Origin: Rhynchopus euleeides
Taxonomy: Eukaryota > Euglenozoa > Diplonemea > Diplonemida > Diplonemidae
Assembly: GCA_963210315.1 (NCBI GenBank)
Contig: OY723296.1
Coordinates: 1,488,001 to 1,552,000, forward strand
DNA length: 64,000 nucleotides
Reading direction: 5' to 3'
Part shown: piece by piece, positions 19,231-30,823 of the stretch
Layout of the letters: each line of letters starts with the position of its first letter
How positions within the stretch are numbered: the first letter of the stretch is position 1
Notes under the pieces: model-generated
Seen by the model: only the letters and a program-made list of their open reading frames with translations
What the model was told of the DNA's origin: nothing
Database searches by the model: none
Program-made: the position numbers and the translations under genes

Positions 19231-21054
19231 TAGTGCTCTCTGCATCGCGAGAGCTTTTTTTTTTTGCTGCTGTCAGTGTTTTTTCCAGGATTCCGGAAAT
19301 CGGGATTCGGGGGGGTACATTTTTTAAGGTGTATGGTGTGTCCGGAAAAGGGCTTCATTTGCAGTATTCTGGCAGTAATCTGACGTTGTGCGGCTTTCTG
19401 TGCCAGCTCTGTGACAGTTATCCCGTCCCCGGCACCGAAAACCGCAATGAGACGTCTTCCCATGGGCTTTGTATATTGATACAGCGGTCAGATTTGGGAC
19501 CGTCTCAACGAACTGATGGCACGATACCGGGCGAGGTCAGTTGGAGGGGTTGGTCATCACAGGCGAACGTCACGTTGCTGGCTTGGTTGTGTCTTACTGG
19601 GCACGAAGGGGTCAGCAATTGCCGAAGAAAAGTGGCTGGCGCTAGCCCCACACCCCTCTCGTCGTACTCCCTGCGGTCCTTGAAGTCATTGCACTTCGGG
19701 TCGCTGATGTCTGGAGGTGCTTGTGCAACAGTGCTTCTGAGATCCGGCCCGTGCATGCACACCTGTCCCTGCATTCACTCTCTGCCCACGCGTGTGTGGC
19801 ATTGTAGTGTAGATGAGTCTTGCACTGAACGGCTCGGCCATCTGATACAGCCAGGTGGACGGGGTAAAGAAGGGTCCCCTTCAGACAGGGACCCTCAGGC
19901 TGGATGTAGTCGGCCACCCTCCCGACCCACACCCGGGCCCACCACCCACACCTTTTCCGCCAGAAAGTATCGTTATTTGAAAGAGCTGGGCTCCCCGAAG
20001 CCATAGTATATTTTTTCGGCGGCCTACGTGCCAAAAAGTGCCCCTTACTCAGTCCAGAACAAGTTTAAAAAAATGTACCCCCCCGGGGGGGTACATTTGG
20101 GGTCTGGCCCCGCCGGGGGGGTACTTTGTACCCCCCCGTCCGGCATGGAAAAAACACTGGCTGTGCCCCTCGCCCCTCCCCCCCTCCCCGTATCCAGCGT
20201 GGATAAAACCGCTTCAGTCTTCTCCGCTTCACCCCCTCCCCCCCCCACCCACTCCGCCCTTCCCCCGGTGCATTTCCATTTCCCCCCCGGGGCACCGCCT
20301 GCATATCAGGGCGCAAAGGGGATGGCAGTTCCTCCGCCTGTTTCCTTTTTCTTTGCCGTTTCCACGGGTGTGATATTTATTATCCCTATTCTGTTTTGCC
20401 GCCAAAAAAAGGCGATCAACCCCCCGCCCTTCCCCCTCCCACATGGGTGGAACTAAGGGTGTGTGGGGAGAGAGGCATTTGTCTTTGGTGGGTACCTCCA
20501 CTTTCGATAACCATGCCCGTACCCCTCCCCCGTACACAACTAAGGTATTCTCGGGGAGGGGTGGGATGAGGGTTGTCACCACCACCAGGATCACCACCCC
20601 CTTTTTGTCAAAAAAAAAAAGGCGTCCAGGTCGTCCAACTCGTCGGGTGTCTTTGCGACTCCCCAACCAAGGAGCTTTCCAGATTTTTTTCTCCAGGCAT
20701 TCGTCACCATCACGACAGTTTTCCGACAAAAGTTCGGCGGTTATTTTACCCCACCCCACCCACACCTCATCCTCGATAAGGGTTTCTCCTCTCAGATAGA
20801 ATCTAAGAGGAACTCGCGAGAGCCCATTTTGGGGGGGAGGGATCAGGTGTGGGGGTGTGGGGGGGGAGGGAAGTGCATATGTGACATCACCCCTTTGCGT
20901 ATACTTCATAGACAGTGACCCCCTTCTTCATCCCCATCTCCACCCCCCCCCCCCCCCATGAATTAGCCTCGGTTCTTGACAAACTTTTGTGATGCCTTGT
21001 CTTGTGTATTCCAGAGTTCCAGTCGGAGGAATCTCCCCCCACCGCCCCCCCCCC
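19231..21054. other. Intergenic region with a TIR element and poly-C/palindromic tracts
   Basis: No gene is supported. The TIR element at 19274-20159 occupies the first half. 20070-20135 is built of GTACCCCCCCGGGGGGGTAC palindromes. 20160-21054 holds C/T-rich sequence without recognisable content. Confidence 0.5.
19274..20159. mobile_element. TIR element with CAGTGTTTTTTCCA ends
   Basis: A perfect 14-bp inverted repeat CAGTGTTTTTTCCA / TGGAAAAAACACTG bounds 886 bp. A second inverted pair just inside is GGGGGGTACATTTTTTAA at 19310 and TTTAAAAAAATGTACCCCCC near 20069. GCTGT flanks both ends; the outer bases of an 8-bp duplication do not match. The end sequence and internal layout resemble the element at 32404-33097. 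It is non-coding. Confidence 0.6.
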
Positions 21055-22205
21055 TAGGGGGGGTCAAATGGGGGTGACAAACACGATTTTTCAAAAAACC
21101 GGCGCAGAGGCCCCAAAGCCCCCGTAAACCCTCCAAACCCCCCCAGATCGGTCCGGAAACCCATCGAACCCCACTTTTCCACCATTCCGGGCACCTCAGG
21201 TGCCCGAATTGGGGTACCTAAATTTTGTGCCACCGTTTGGTACCGTACAGTGCCACTGTGTGGGAGGTTGGAAAAGAAAATGCCCCAACACACCACATCT
21301 GAGGGTTGCAATGCATGTTGCTTGCCAACCACGTCATCCGGTGGGTGTCAGGCGCTATGTAGGTGGCATTAGCCAGGTCTTCGATGTGTTCTGGCTTGTA
21401 TATATACCTCCCTGCCTGCGGCACAGGCACTGCCTTTGTCCCCCACACCAGCCACAGAGAGCGTATTGTACTCGGTCCACGGTTGCTGATTCATTGTGAT
21501 GCGTTGTATCCTCGAGTGAACGTCACACACTAGTGGCACCACCACCCGCCATCCGAGAGCTGTATTGACTTTGCGCGCTTCCGTTGTATTCACCTCGCCA
21601 CGCATATTGCACCGTTCAGTACCAGTGCTCTTGGGCCAGGCAAAGTAGACCGCAGCAACTACCAATTCTGGCACAATGGGTACCACGACAGCGCACTTCA
21701 TGTGTTCCCGGAATGTACAGCTCGTGTTGCAACAGTCGTTGTCAACACATCCCGGTTGTGGAGCACTGCTGCACAGGAATCACACGACCATCTGGACTGT
21801 TCCGTACCTACAGGCAGCCTCCCGGTGCATGGTGGCAGGGAGGTATATATACAAGCCAGAACACATCGAAGACCTGGCTAATGCCACCTACATAGCGCCT
21901 GACACCCACCGGATGACGTGGTTGGCAAGCAACATGCATTGCAACCCTCAGATGTGGTGTGTTGGGGCATTTTCTTTTCCAACCTCCCACACAGTGGCAC
22001 TGTACGGTACCAAACGGTGGCACAAAATTTAGGTACCCCAATTCGGGCACCTGAGGTGCCCGGAATGGTGGAAAAGTGGGGTTCGATGGGTTTCCGGACC
22101 GATCTGGGGGGGTTTGGAGGGTTTACGGGGGCTTTGGGGCCTCTGCGCCGGTTTTTTGAAAAATCGTGTTTGTCCACGTAAAAGGGTGGCATTTGATCCC
22201 CCCTA
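21055..22205. mobile_element. Foldback element with 340-bp inverted arms
   Basis: Arms 21077-21416 and 21834-22173 are reverse complements of equal length with no mismatch seen. Outer ends TAGGGGGGGTCAAAT and ATTTGATCCCCCCTA extend the inversion past a short non-matching stretch. The element sits inside a poly-C tract. The ~417-bp spacer has no convincing gene. The arms contain ATTCGGGCACCTGAGGTGCC, itself partly palindromic. It looks like a recently inserted non-autonomous DNA transposon. Confidence 0.8.
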
Positions 22206-22678
22206 CCCCCCCCCCCCCTCTCTCTGTGTGTGTGTGATCTGCATTTAATTTTTACGATGCACCCCCATGGTGATGTGTTCCGTGCAACCGCCCCACCTCC
22301 CCTCTCTCTCAAATGTCAGTTTGCAGCATGCTGGCCACCTGAAGCTCCAAGCGCCAGCCAAAAAGCAGACATCATATGAGAGGGGACCCACTTTCTCATG
22401 GTAGTTTCAGTGTCTTCCAACGCGACCTCCTCTCTCCTGTGGGGCCGCTCATCTGGTATTGCGAGGGTCAACACCCTGCCCCCTGAGGCGCAAAAAGGCA
22501 AAACCAGCACCGGTGTGCCTTTTGTGATGAGCCTCTCCTTAGGCACAAGAGTGGAAAATGATGTTTTTCCGTGCCACCGGCTGGCAAATCATCACATGCC
22601 CTCACTCGGGACTCACCCGCCCCTTCCTTGCTGCTGTCAACGAGAGAGGACCATGCTTCTCTCGCCCAAAAAATCCCC

Positions 22679-22712
<34 letters not shown>

Positions 22713-23601
22713 TTCTCCCTTGTTCTGCCCACTCGACCCCAACACTTGTGTGTGCCCTAAGATCAGGAGCTCGTGCGATTTTTGTTGTTTATTTTCCTTC
22801 GCCCGTTGGATTCAACTTTTCGCTCTCCCCGCCTCTATCTCTCGTCTCCCCATGCCATCTGCGTCGGGTCGTCCCCTGACCCCATAGAGAGCTGACAACG
22901 CCTGTGTGTGTGTGCCTCTTGGGTGACGGAGCGTTCGAATGTATGGATGTCAAGGAGAAGTTACTTCGTGCAGCGCATTGCTTGCATGTGCCTGGTGCGT
23001 GCAGTGAAGGGTGTTGTCCGGTCTGTCGCATCCTCACAAAGACTGCCTGTGTGTGGCGGCGTGTTGAGTTGTGTCCAGGGGTTTTGTGCCGCAATGTGCT
23101 GTGAAATATGCGACGCTGCAATAAAATACGGAAGGGCTCCTGCGTGCAAAGCCACGCAGCTGCGATTGCCCCACACCTGGCAGCGGAATTATAAACCCGC
23201 CCCATGCCCCCTACCGCCCCTCCCCCGTCCTGGGGTTCGGCAGGGGTGGTGTGGGGGTGCTGCGAGCTTGCGTCTCAAACAGTCGTCAAAGGAAGCGCCG
23301 CCAAAATTGCCTTCTCTCTCGCGTTCATATCGAGCCCTACCCACGCTTTCCCCCCCCTCCCCACAACAGAACATATGGTGCGAACAGCACACACCCCGCC
23401 CCGCCCCAGTCTATTCTGGATAAGCATCCAAACTCAGCGGAAGAGGGCACCTTGGTGCAGCCTTATATTTTTTTGCCGACCGTGCCTCCGGCCTAGACGC
23501 ACGCGATATACATTCACGGGCCACGGGTTGGAGAAGCGAAGCGGGAGTGGTCGCGGTGTCAGAGAGTCATGAAGGAACCCCTTATACAGACCGAAGTTTT
23601 A

Positions 23602-23799
23602 GGGGGCTTCGCTACGGTGCCGAAAACGGTGTGTTTTTTTTGGTGCGTTTCCTCCTATTTGGTATAAGTCTGGGGTGATCGAAATCGCATTTTTTGACCC
23701 ACACGCAACCTACACGGAGCCCGGTTCTCGATACACCCCAGTAAGAGGAAAATCACCAAACTTTACACGAAACCTTTGGCGGTAGCGAGGACCTCCCCT
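23602..23799. mobile_element. MITE-like inverted repeat of the GGGTCTTCGC family
   Basis: AGGGGGCTTCGCTACGGTGCC at the left faces GGCGGTAGCGAGGACCTCCCC at the right. The inside has AAAATCACCAAACTTT and its partial complement TTTGGTGCG. It is a diverged copy. Confidence 0.45.
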
Positions 23800-26591
23800 T
23801 AGGCTTATCAGCTTCGGTTATCTTATATCACCTTCATTGCCGGTTGACAGCATCGAGGCGGCGCCCTGTCTTACAGTTGCTGGGCAGGGGGTGATTGCAC
23901 CACCAATGAAGCGGGACAGCCCTTCCGATGTCGGGCGTTGCTCTTCTTGCGCTGCCTCTGGCCTCCGTGTGGAGGCGAGCCTCGGTCGCGTGGCCCGTGT
24001 CGCGAAACCTCTCTCCCCTGGGGCAGGGGGCGCTTCCCACACGGAGGGCAGAGGCAGCGCGTCTCCCCTGCAGGCCCCAGGGCGAGGCTTTGCGACGCGG
24101 GCACTCGGATGCGAGGAATGCCAGGGCTGATGTGCACCGCAGACAGCTCTTTCGAATCTTTCTTTCTTCTATGAGGGCAGCTGCCTAACAGCAGCGTTCC
24201 CAGATCTCCCCCCTCCCCCCATATCGTACAGACGTCGAAAGGCGCCTGGTGTAGTGTGCACTGCCAGACGACTGCCAGCTTGCAACAGAACCTGCCATGC
24301 GTTGTTGATGATTCGGGTGGTGTGGCAAGGTGGCGAGACGGTGGGGGTGTCAAGATGTCAACCCCAGGCGGCCTGCCCGCAAAAAAAAATGTGATCGAAT
24401 CTTTTTTGTTATTGTTGTGGGTGCCGGTGGGGGTGGGAGTGGGGTTTTCCCTCACCCACCCCCCTCCCGGCCCCGCTTCCATAGAGCGGGCTGCACTCCC
24501 CCCCCACCCCCCCCCCCCCCCCACCCGTTCCGTTTCTTTTTCTGAATCTCCCAAACGCAGGGCCCCTTTATACTATTGCTAAAATGCTTTGCTCCCCCCA
24601 CCCCCACCCCCCGACCTCTCCCAGCCCCCCCCCCCCCGTAGCCTGGCCACCCCGTTATTTTCCCTCCGACTTCGATTCTGTGCATTTGAGGCGTTGTTCT
24701 GCATAGAATGCCACCCACGCCCTGCGCCGCCCTACCCAACCTGGCTTGCTCTGTCTGTGGTGCCTGCCGGCACACCTGCCACAGCCCGGTTGATTTTGAC
24801 CGGTGTGCATGTGCATTGCCTGTGGGGTGAGGAGGGGGGAGGGCAATCCATCTGCTGACAGCATTCCGCCTGGCTCATTCGAGTATATCATTGGCCGACC
24901 GTTGGTGTTCCAACAGTGGAATCAGCATTAGAGAGGTTGCTCGGTGGGACGACACTAAGCACAAAAAAACGATTACAATTGTGGCGTGTGCCAGCGGTGT
25001 GACGATGCGGGGCCTGCCCCAGGTCATGGTAGAAAAGACTGTTGGCATCACACGTATGGATACGCATACACGCACAGATGCGCACAAGCAAAGGTGCCAA
25101 AAAAAACCGCCCGTGGATTAACACTACATGCTTTGCAGCAGTGGCCCCCCTCCCTCCCTTCCCCCTGTCTTCTCCCCACCCCCCTCTCCCCCCCCCCCCT
25201 CTAGTGTAACCGGTCTGTCCGCCATCCCGTCCTGTCAGCGGGCAGACCTCCTCGATGCTGCACCCCCTCGCGCTCCCTCTGAGTTGGTGCAGCATACCTA
25301 TCCTCCCATCAGTGCTTCGTATCCGGTAGTCCTTCTCTGTCTTGGCGTGTCCGTCTTCCTCATCTCATGCAAAAAAATTCCTAAGTCCCCCTCCCCCACC
25401 CCCCACTCTACCCACCGTGCCCCCAACCCGTGTCCCAGCTCGCTGGAGTTAGTCATACACGTTCTTTTGTCAACTTAAATTAAAAACGGGGGGGGGGGTT
25501 TGGGGGGGAGGGGGGGGCGGGGCGGGGGGGGCAAATCGCGTGATGCTCTGTGTCCCTGTGTTCCGTCAAGCGCAAAATAAAAAATCTCTTCCCCGCCTGG
25601 ATGACTCAAGTTCAACATCACACCGACCGGGGGGGGCGGGGGGGGGCCCACTCGGCTCCCCTCCTGGAGGCTTGCCTTTTCATTCGCTCTCTCGACGATC
25701 AAACCCCACACCCCTCCTGGCGAGTCCCTCCTGACGGACAAAGCTGAGGGACAGAGGAGGGGGGAGCGAGGGAGGTCGCCTCACTTAATCAGCTCTTCCG
25801 CGGCGATGCGACCTCGCTTCATGGTTCACGGCATCACTGTGTGACGTGAGTGTCACGCTCCTCCGCAGGTCCTTGCGGAGAGAGCAAGCCTCTCACACTC
25901 ACGGCACCCGACTCCCTTACCCCTGCGGAATGCCGTAGAGGAGGTGGAGGAGAAGAGGGTCTGAACGGGCTCTGACTGGGGTTTCGCGACAGCACGTCAC
26001 AGCTGCGGCAAGGGGAATGTGGAGCGTAGGGAGGAGTGGGAAGAAGGGTTCATCCCTCAGAGTGTCCAGTTGGCACCGTGTTGTGCAGGCTGCAAATCAC
26101 GTAATAAGCAGCGAAAGAAGAAGAAGCCAGTGATGACGGAGCAATACAGGGGGGGGTCCGCGGAGGGGTTGCCGAAGTCAGGGTGCACGACCTGACAAAG
26201 GCAAGCAGGCAGACCATTCCTCCTCTATTTAGGAGCGCCGGGTGGGGGTGTGAGCTGGTGCTCTTCACCGGGAGGTGCAGCTTCTTTCACTGAAGGGGTG
26301 GTCAGGAGGGGGGGGAGGTGGGAGTGAGGTGTTGTGTGCCAGCCCAGATGTGGCATGTGTGTGCCGTTGTGGAGACTGGTGAGAGGGTGTGTGCGGATGA
26401 CACAGCCAGTGTTGGTGTTGTTGTCATGTGAGGTCGAGGGGGTGGAGGCCCCGAGGCAACTGATCCCACGCACCTCCGTGTTGCGGGATGCCGGCCTGTG
26501 CAATGGAGTAATATTGGCGTTGCAAAGGTGGCGGGTTGCATCCGCCCCGGCGGTGCCACTGGTACCCACCACACACCCACCGCCACCGCAC

Positions 26592-26636
26592 AGGTCTCTA
26601 CTAGACATCCCCGCCGTGTACATCCCAGTTAAAAAC
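26592..26636 (+). promoter_or_regulatory. Candidate spliced-leader/3' splice acceptor before the Cys-rich gene
   Basis: A C-rich stretch ends CACCGCACAG at 26593, followed by 43 nt without an ATG before the start codon at 26637. It may be a trans-splice or a cis-splice acceptor; the sequence alone cannot tell. Confidence 0.4.
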
Positions 26637-28319
26637 ATGAAGATGCACACTGTTGTGATCGCGGCCCTGCTGGTCGCAGGTGCGCAGGCACAGGACGCCT
26701 GCTGCCTGGCGATGCCGGCCTGCCCTGCCGGTGCTAAGCAGGACTCCACCTGCACTGACGAGGAGATCGCATCTGGGAAGTGCGTGGAGGCCTCCCTGTG
26801 CTGCAAGACGATCAAGTGCCGCGTTGAGTCCCCCATCTGCTGCATGGCCATGCCGACGTGCCCTGCCGACACCACGCTGGACGCGACCTGCACGGCGGAT
26901 GAGGTTGCGTCTGGGGCGTGTGTCGAGGCGAGCAGGTGCTGCAAGACGCAGACATGCCGCAAGAACGTCCCGGCCCCCGTGATCGCGGCGGCGGGGATCT
27001 GCTGCCAGGCATTGCCGGCCTGCCCTGCCGGTGCTAAGCAGGACTCCACCTGCACTGACGAGGAGATCGCATCTGGGAAGTGCGTGGAGGCCTCCCTGTG
27101 CTGCAAGACGATCAAGTGCCGCGTTGAGTCCCCCATCTGCTGCATGGCCATGCCGACGTGCCCTGCCGACACCACGCTGGACGCGACCTGCACGGCGGAT
27201 GAGGTTGCGTCTGGGGCGTGTGTCGAGGCGAGCAGGTGCTGCAAGACGCAGACGTGCCGCAAGAACGTCCCGGCCCCCGTGATCCCGACCCCGGTCTGCT
27301 GCCAGGCCATGCCGTCGTGCCCTGCCGGTGCTAAGCAGGACTCCACCTGCACTGACGAGGAGATCGCATCTGGGAAGTGCGTGACGGCCTCCCTGTGCTG
27401 CAAGACGCTCAAGTGCCGCATTGAGTCCCCCATCTGCTGCATGGCCATGCCGACGTGCCCTGCCGACACCACGCTGGACACGACCTGCACGGCGGATGAG
27501 GTTGCGTCTGGGGCGTGTGTCGAGGCGAGCAGGTGCTGCAAGACGCAGACATGCCGCAAGAACGTCCCGGCCCCCGTGATCGCGGCGGCGGGGATCTGCT
27601 GCCAGGCATTGCCGGCCTGCCCTGCCGGTGCTAAGCAGGACTCCACCTGCACTGACGAGGAGGTCGCATCTGGGAAGTGCGTGGAGGCCTCCCTGTGCTG
27701 CAAGACGATCAAGTGCCGCATTGAGTCCCCCATCTGCTGCATGGCCATGCCGACGTGCCCTGCCGACACCACGCTGGACGCGACCTGCACGGCGGCTGAG
27801 GTTGCGTCTGGCGCATGCGTTGAGGCGAGCAGGTGCTGCAAGACGCAGACGTGCCGCAAGAACGTCCCGGCCCCCGTGATCGCGGCGGCGATCTGCTGCC
27901 AGGCCATGCCGTCGTGCCCTGCCGGTGCTAAGCAGGACTCCACCTGCACTGACGAGGAGGTCGCATCTGGGAAGTGCGTGGAGGCCTCGATGTGCTGCAA
28001 GTCGATCAAGTGCCGCAAGGAGTCCCCCATCTGCTGCCTGGCAATGCCGACGTGCCCTGCCGACACCACGCTGGACACGACCTGCACGGCGGATGAGGTT
28101 GCGTCTGGGGCATGTGTCGAGGCGACCAGGTGCTGCACGACGCAGACGTGCCGCAAGAACATCCCGGAGCCGATCTGCTGCCAGGCGATGCCGTCGTGCC
28201 CGTCTGGCTTCATTCCGACCGACAAGTCGCAGTGCTCCCCGCTGATGTGGCACTTTGGGATCTGCAAGGAGGCGTCGAGGTGCTGCAAGACGCTGACGTG
28301 CGTCTCGTCGCTTTGGTGA
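26637..28319 (+). CDS. Secreted Cys-rich tandem-module protein, 560 aa
   Basis: The protein opens with a clear signal peptide (MKMHTVVIAALLVAGAQAQ, cleavage likely after AQA). The rest is eleven modules of about 50 residues, each with eight cysteines in the pattern CC-x4-P-x-C-P-(x)n-C-(x)n-C-x4-CC-x3-C. A-type modules (CPAGAKQDSTCTDEE, ending CR-x-ESPI) alternate with B-type modules (CPADTT-LD-TCTADEV, ending CRKNVPAPVI): five A/B pairs and a diverged final A (CPSGFIPTDKSQC). There is no membrane anchor. The A modules begin at 26700, 27000, 27297, 27597, 27894 and 28176. No named family is recognised; four disulphides per module suggest a rigid extracellular fibre, coat or adhesive protein. 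The neighbours give no clue. DNA copies are nearly identical, so the repeat is evolving by duplication or gene conversion. Confidence 0.88.
   Translation: MKMHTVVIAALLVAGAQAQDACCLAMPACPAGAKQDSTCTDEEIASGKCVEASLCCKTIKCRVESPICCMAMPTCPADTTLDATCTADEVASGACVEASRCCKTQTCRKNVPAPVIAAAGICCQALPACPAGAKQDSTCTDEEIASGKCVEASLCCKTIKCRVESPICCMAMPTCPADTTLDATCTADEVASGACVEASRCCKTQTCRKNVPAPVIPTPVCCQAMPSCPAGAKQDSTCTDEEIASGKCVTASLCCKTLKCRIESPICCMAMPTCPADTTLDTTCTADEVASGACVEASRCCKTQTCRKNVPAPVIAAAGICCQALPACPAGAKQDSTCTDEEVASGKCVEASLCCKTIKCRIESPICCMAMPTCPADTTLDATCTAAEVASGACVEASRCCKTQTCRKNVPAPVIAAAICCQAMPSCPAGAKQDSTCTDEEVASGKCVEASMCCKSIKCRKESPICCLAMPTCPADTTLDTTCTADEVASGACVEATRCCTTQTCRKNIPEPICCQAMPSCPSGFIPTDKSQCSPLMWHFGICKEASRCCKTLTCVSSLW
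26700..28175 (+). repeat. Five tandem ~297-bp coding repeats
   Basis: Units start at 26700, 27000, 27297, 27597 and 27894 and are close to identical over most of their length. Differences cluster in the linker (GTGATCGCGGCGGCG versus GTGATCCCGACCCCG) and in a few codons. The last unit is more diverged. Confidence 0.92.
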
Positions 28320-29866
28320 AGCGCGTCAGCCCACCTGTGGTGGTGACATCCACATTTGATGGGCTGTGTCGTGTCTGCCGCCCTTCATTTCTTTTCTCCC
28401 CTTTCAGCCCGCTATCCCCACACTTTTCCCGCGGACGCGCTCTGGCCTTAGCCCCCCTGCAGCACGCCCCCGTTCGGGGGTCGCTGCAGGCGCGAGAGAG
28501 GCTTGTGTGTCCCCGCTTTTGACCCTTGTCCGTATTCGTTCGTGTTTTCCTATGCGGGCAGCCGCTGTTCCCCTCCTGGCCTAGACGAGATAAGTCCCGA
28601 GTGTGCTGCGCTGGTGCACCTTTTGCGTGCATGCAGTGTTCCACACGCGAGCCTGAATGTCGCCAGGAGGGTGCGGCGTGCCCCACGCCCCATTTGCATC
28701 CTACCACTATGGCATCATCGACCAAGCTTTTTTTCTACCGCAGAGCCCGTGTGTGCGTGCACTGCACGTGGGCCGGGCTGTTCTGTCCCCAGCGGGCTGG
28801 CAGCTGACTGCCTGGTTGCTGCAGAAACGGGATGCGAATGTGTGTCCCATTCCTGCACACCAGGGTTTTTCTGTTTGCTGTGGCACCGCGTCACATGATC
28901 CCCATCCCCGGCGCGTCTGCGCCCTGTCCCTGCGGAAGAGAGGGTTGGGTGGGAATACGGGGGCTATTTTGCTGCACTCTCGCATTGTTGTTGCGAGTGT
29001 TGTGAGCGCCCTTCTAATGGGCGCTGAAACGTGCCGTGTGCCGTGCGTGTGTGCATGCCGTTGGTTGACACTCGAAACCCCTGTAAGTACTCCGGGAAGT
29101 AGTGCACATGCAAGGCTGGGTGTGCCACCGTGTGGCATGCCCAGGCTTTCGTGCCGACCTGGGTGCAAACTTGGTCGAGGCCCCCTCCCCGGCTACCTGG
29201 CCATACACGTGCAACTTTGCATTCGGGCGACCATTATCTGCCTCTGTGCTGATTTGGTTGCGTTCGTTGTTGCCCCCATCGTTCCCTTCTTGTGCCTGAT
29301 ATGGGCTTCTTCTTTGTGAGCGACATGATTACCTACTACATGCATGTCGAGCGTTGATCAAAGCGCGGCGCGGAGACCACTGGTTCCAATGTCGGTACTG
29401 CAGACCGTGACGAACTTTGCCACCACTGACCCTCCACTCTCGGCCACTCCCACCTCCCCTCTCCCCTCCATCGAATCCCTTTTGTCGCCGGTATCCGCTC
29501 CGTGAGGCACCCCCCGCGCTCCCCCTACCCCGCAGTGTCGGTCATTGCGTCCGGGCCGCCCCCCTTCTCTGTGCCCCTCATGACCTCCCACACTCCGCTC
29601 TCCTCTTCTGTTTCTTGACAGTCCAATCACCGACACCCCCGCCGCCCACCGTCAGGCACCGTACACACCGAGCCACCCGTGCCCCCGCGGCACATCTTCG
29701 ATCCCGCCAGCAGCACAGCCGTTCCTTTCCGACAGAGCCTGCTCTCCTGGCTGAGGCCGCCTAACGCTCTCGCCCCCTGCACACCTTTCCTTTCAGGTTG
29801 TGTTTCTTCGGGCTGTTCTCCTCTGACGCACTGCCCCCGCGGCGCGCCCTGCGGCACCGCCACGCC
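28320..29866. other. Intergenic region, no supported gene
   Basis: No domain or repeat family is recognised. The final part is C/T-rich, and ACACCTTTCCTTTCAG ends at 29796, 70 nt upstream of the next start codon. It is a candidate splice acceptor. Confidence 0.5.
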
Positions 29867-30823
29867 ATGCCTGCCGCCACTGCCTCGCGGCAGTCCTCTG
29901 GGGTTATCCTGCCCCCCGCTGCTGGGTACGATGACATGGAGTCCACAGCGTCTGATGACTGCAGCTGCGACGACTGCGTGGAGTGCGGCGGCGTGTGGGA
30001 CGAGGCGGATGATATGTATGAATTCACCTGCGGGCACGTCGTGCACAAGAGGTGCTGGGAGGTGCGTGAGGGGTGCAAGATATGCACCGAGACAGACTCG
30101 CAGTTCGACGCCCGCATGGACCAATACGAGCAGCTCATTGAGATTGCGAAGGAGAGCGCCAAAGGCAGGTCCGACACTGCCTCCTCGCCGCAGGCCTCCA
30201 GCCGCATGAGCCCGAAGGGTGCACCCACCTCGCCGCGCATGTCTCAGCAACGCAGCGCCCCAGCTCAGAGGGAGTGGAGCCCCGCAGCCGCGCCGCAGGC
30301 GCCGCCTTCGCTGCCCGAGCCTGTGTATTGGGATAACGCGCGTGCGGCGAGGCACCACGGGGTGCCCCGTATAGCGAGTGTGTCGCGCAGCTCAGAGCTG
30401 GCCGTGACGAGCAGGGAGTCGGCTGCGCCGACTCCCCCGAGCAGGGTGCGTGCGCCGAAGCCGGTGCCGCCGCGCCCGGCGGGTGCGGCGGTGCGGCATT
30501 GGCACCAGCCGTATTCAACGACTTCGAGGCTGACGGTGGCGCAGACGGGGTCCCCTGTGGTGACTGCAGCAGACCTGGCGCTGCACGCAACGCCGCGCAG
30601 CCCGCGGCGGCAGCAGGGAGCGGGTGTGTCGGAGTGGAGCAGGCCCTCCAGCGCGTCGGGTTTCAGCGAGAGCAGCAGCGTGTCGCCACCGATGGCGCCC
30701 TCCCGGCGTGGGGGCAGAGGCCTGCCGTCGCGGGCGGCGGAGGACACGCGGAGGGACCCCACCCTCGGGTTTGACAGCTACCGCAAGCTGAAGGAATCCC
30801 GGGTGCGGGCGCTGATGCTGTGA
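29867..30823 (+). CDS. RING-H2 zinc-finger protein, 318 aa
   Basis: The first ATG after the candidate acceptor at 29796 is 29867; the frame is also open back to that acceptor. A RING-H2 pattern is complete: C37-x2-C40, C55, H57, H60, C63, C70-x2-C73 (CVEC, CGHVVHKRC, CKIC). Such domains bind two zinc ions and commonly recruit an E2 enzyme, so an E3 ubiquitin-ligase role is the likeliest. The spacing between the last pairs (six residues) is short, so a related zinc fold without ligase activity is possible. Residues 75-95 form a short acidic helix (QFDARMDQYEQLIEIAKE). The remainder is Ser/Pro/Arg-rich and probably disordered, with many possible phosphosites. There is no signal peptide or membrane segment. 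Confidence 0.82.
   Translation: MPAATASRQSSGVILPPAAGYDDMESTASDDCSCDDCVECGGVWDEADDMYEFTCGHVVHKRCWEVREGCKICTETDSQFDARMDQYEQLIEIAKESAKGRSDTASSPQASSRMSPKGAPTSPRMSQQRSAPAQREWSPAAAPQAPPSLPEPVYWDNARAARHHGVPRIASVSRSSELAVTSRESAAPTPPSRVRAPKPVPPRPAGAAVRHWHQPYSTTSRLTVAQTGSPVVTAADLALHATPRSPRRQQGAGVSEWSRPSSASGFSESSSVSPPMAPSRRGGRGLPSRAAEDTRRDPTLGFDSYRKLKESRVRALML

Larger units (their letters stand above)
22206..26636. other. Long intergenic region, no supported gene
   Basis: It contains (CT)n at 22689-22712, a GGGTCTTCGC-type MITE near 23602-23799, G-rich tracts at 25488-25530 and 25630-25650 that could form quadruplexes, and poly-C runs (24500-24520, 24628-24637). Open frames are short and low in complexity. 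The last 50 bases are the probable 5' UTR of the Cys-rich gene. Confidence 0.5.

Noticed and set aside
22908..23423. 171-codon frame with several Cys codons
   Set aside because: No pattern to the cysteines and no start or splice context; composition resembles surrounding intergenic DNA.
26225..28288. 687-codon antisense frame over the Cys-rich gene
   Set aside because: It mirrors the near-identical sense repeats, lacks a domain, and the sense strand has a signal peptide and regular Cys pattern.
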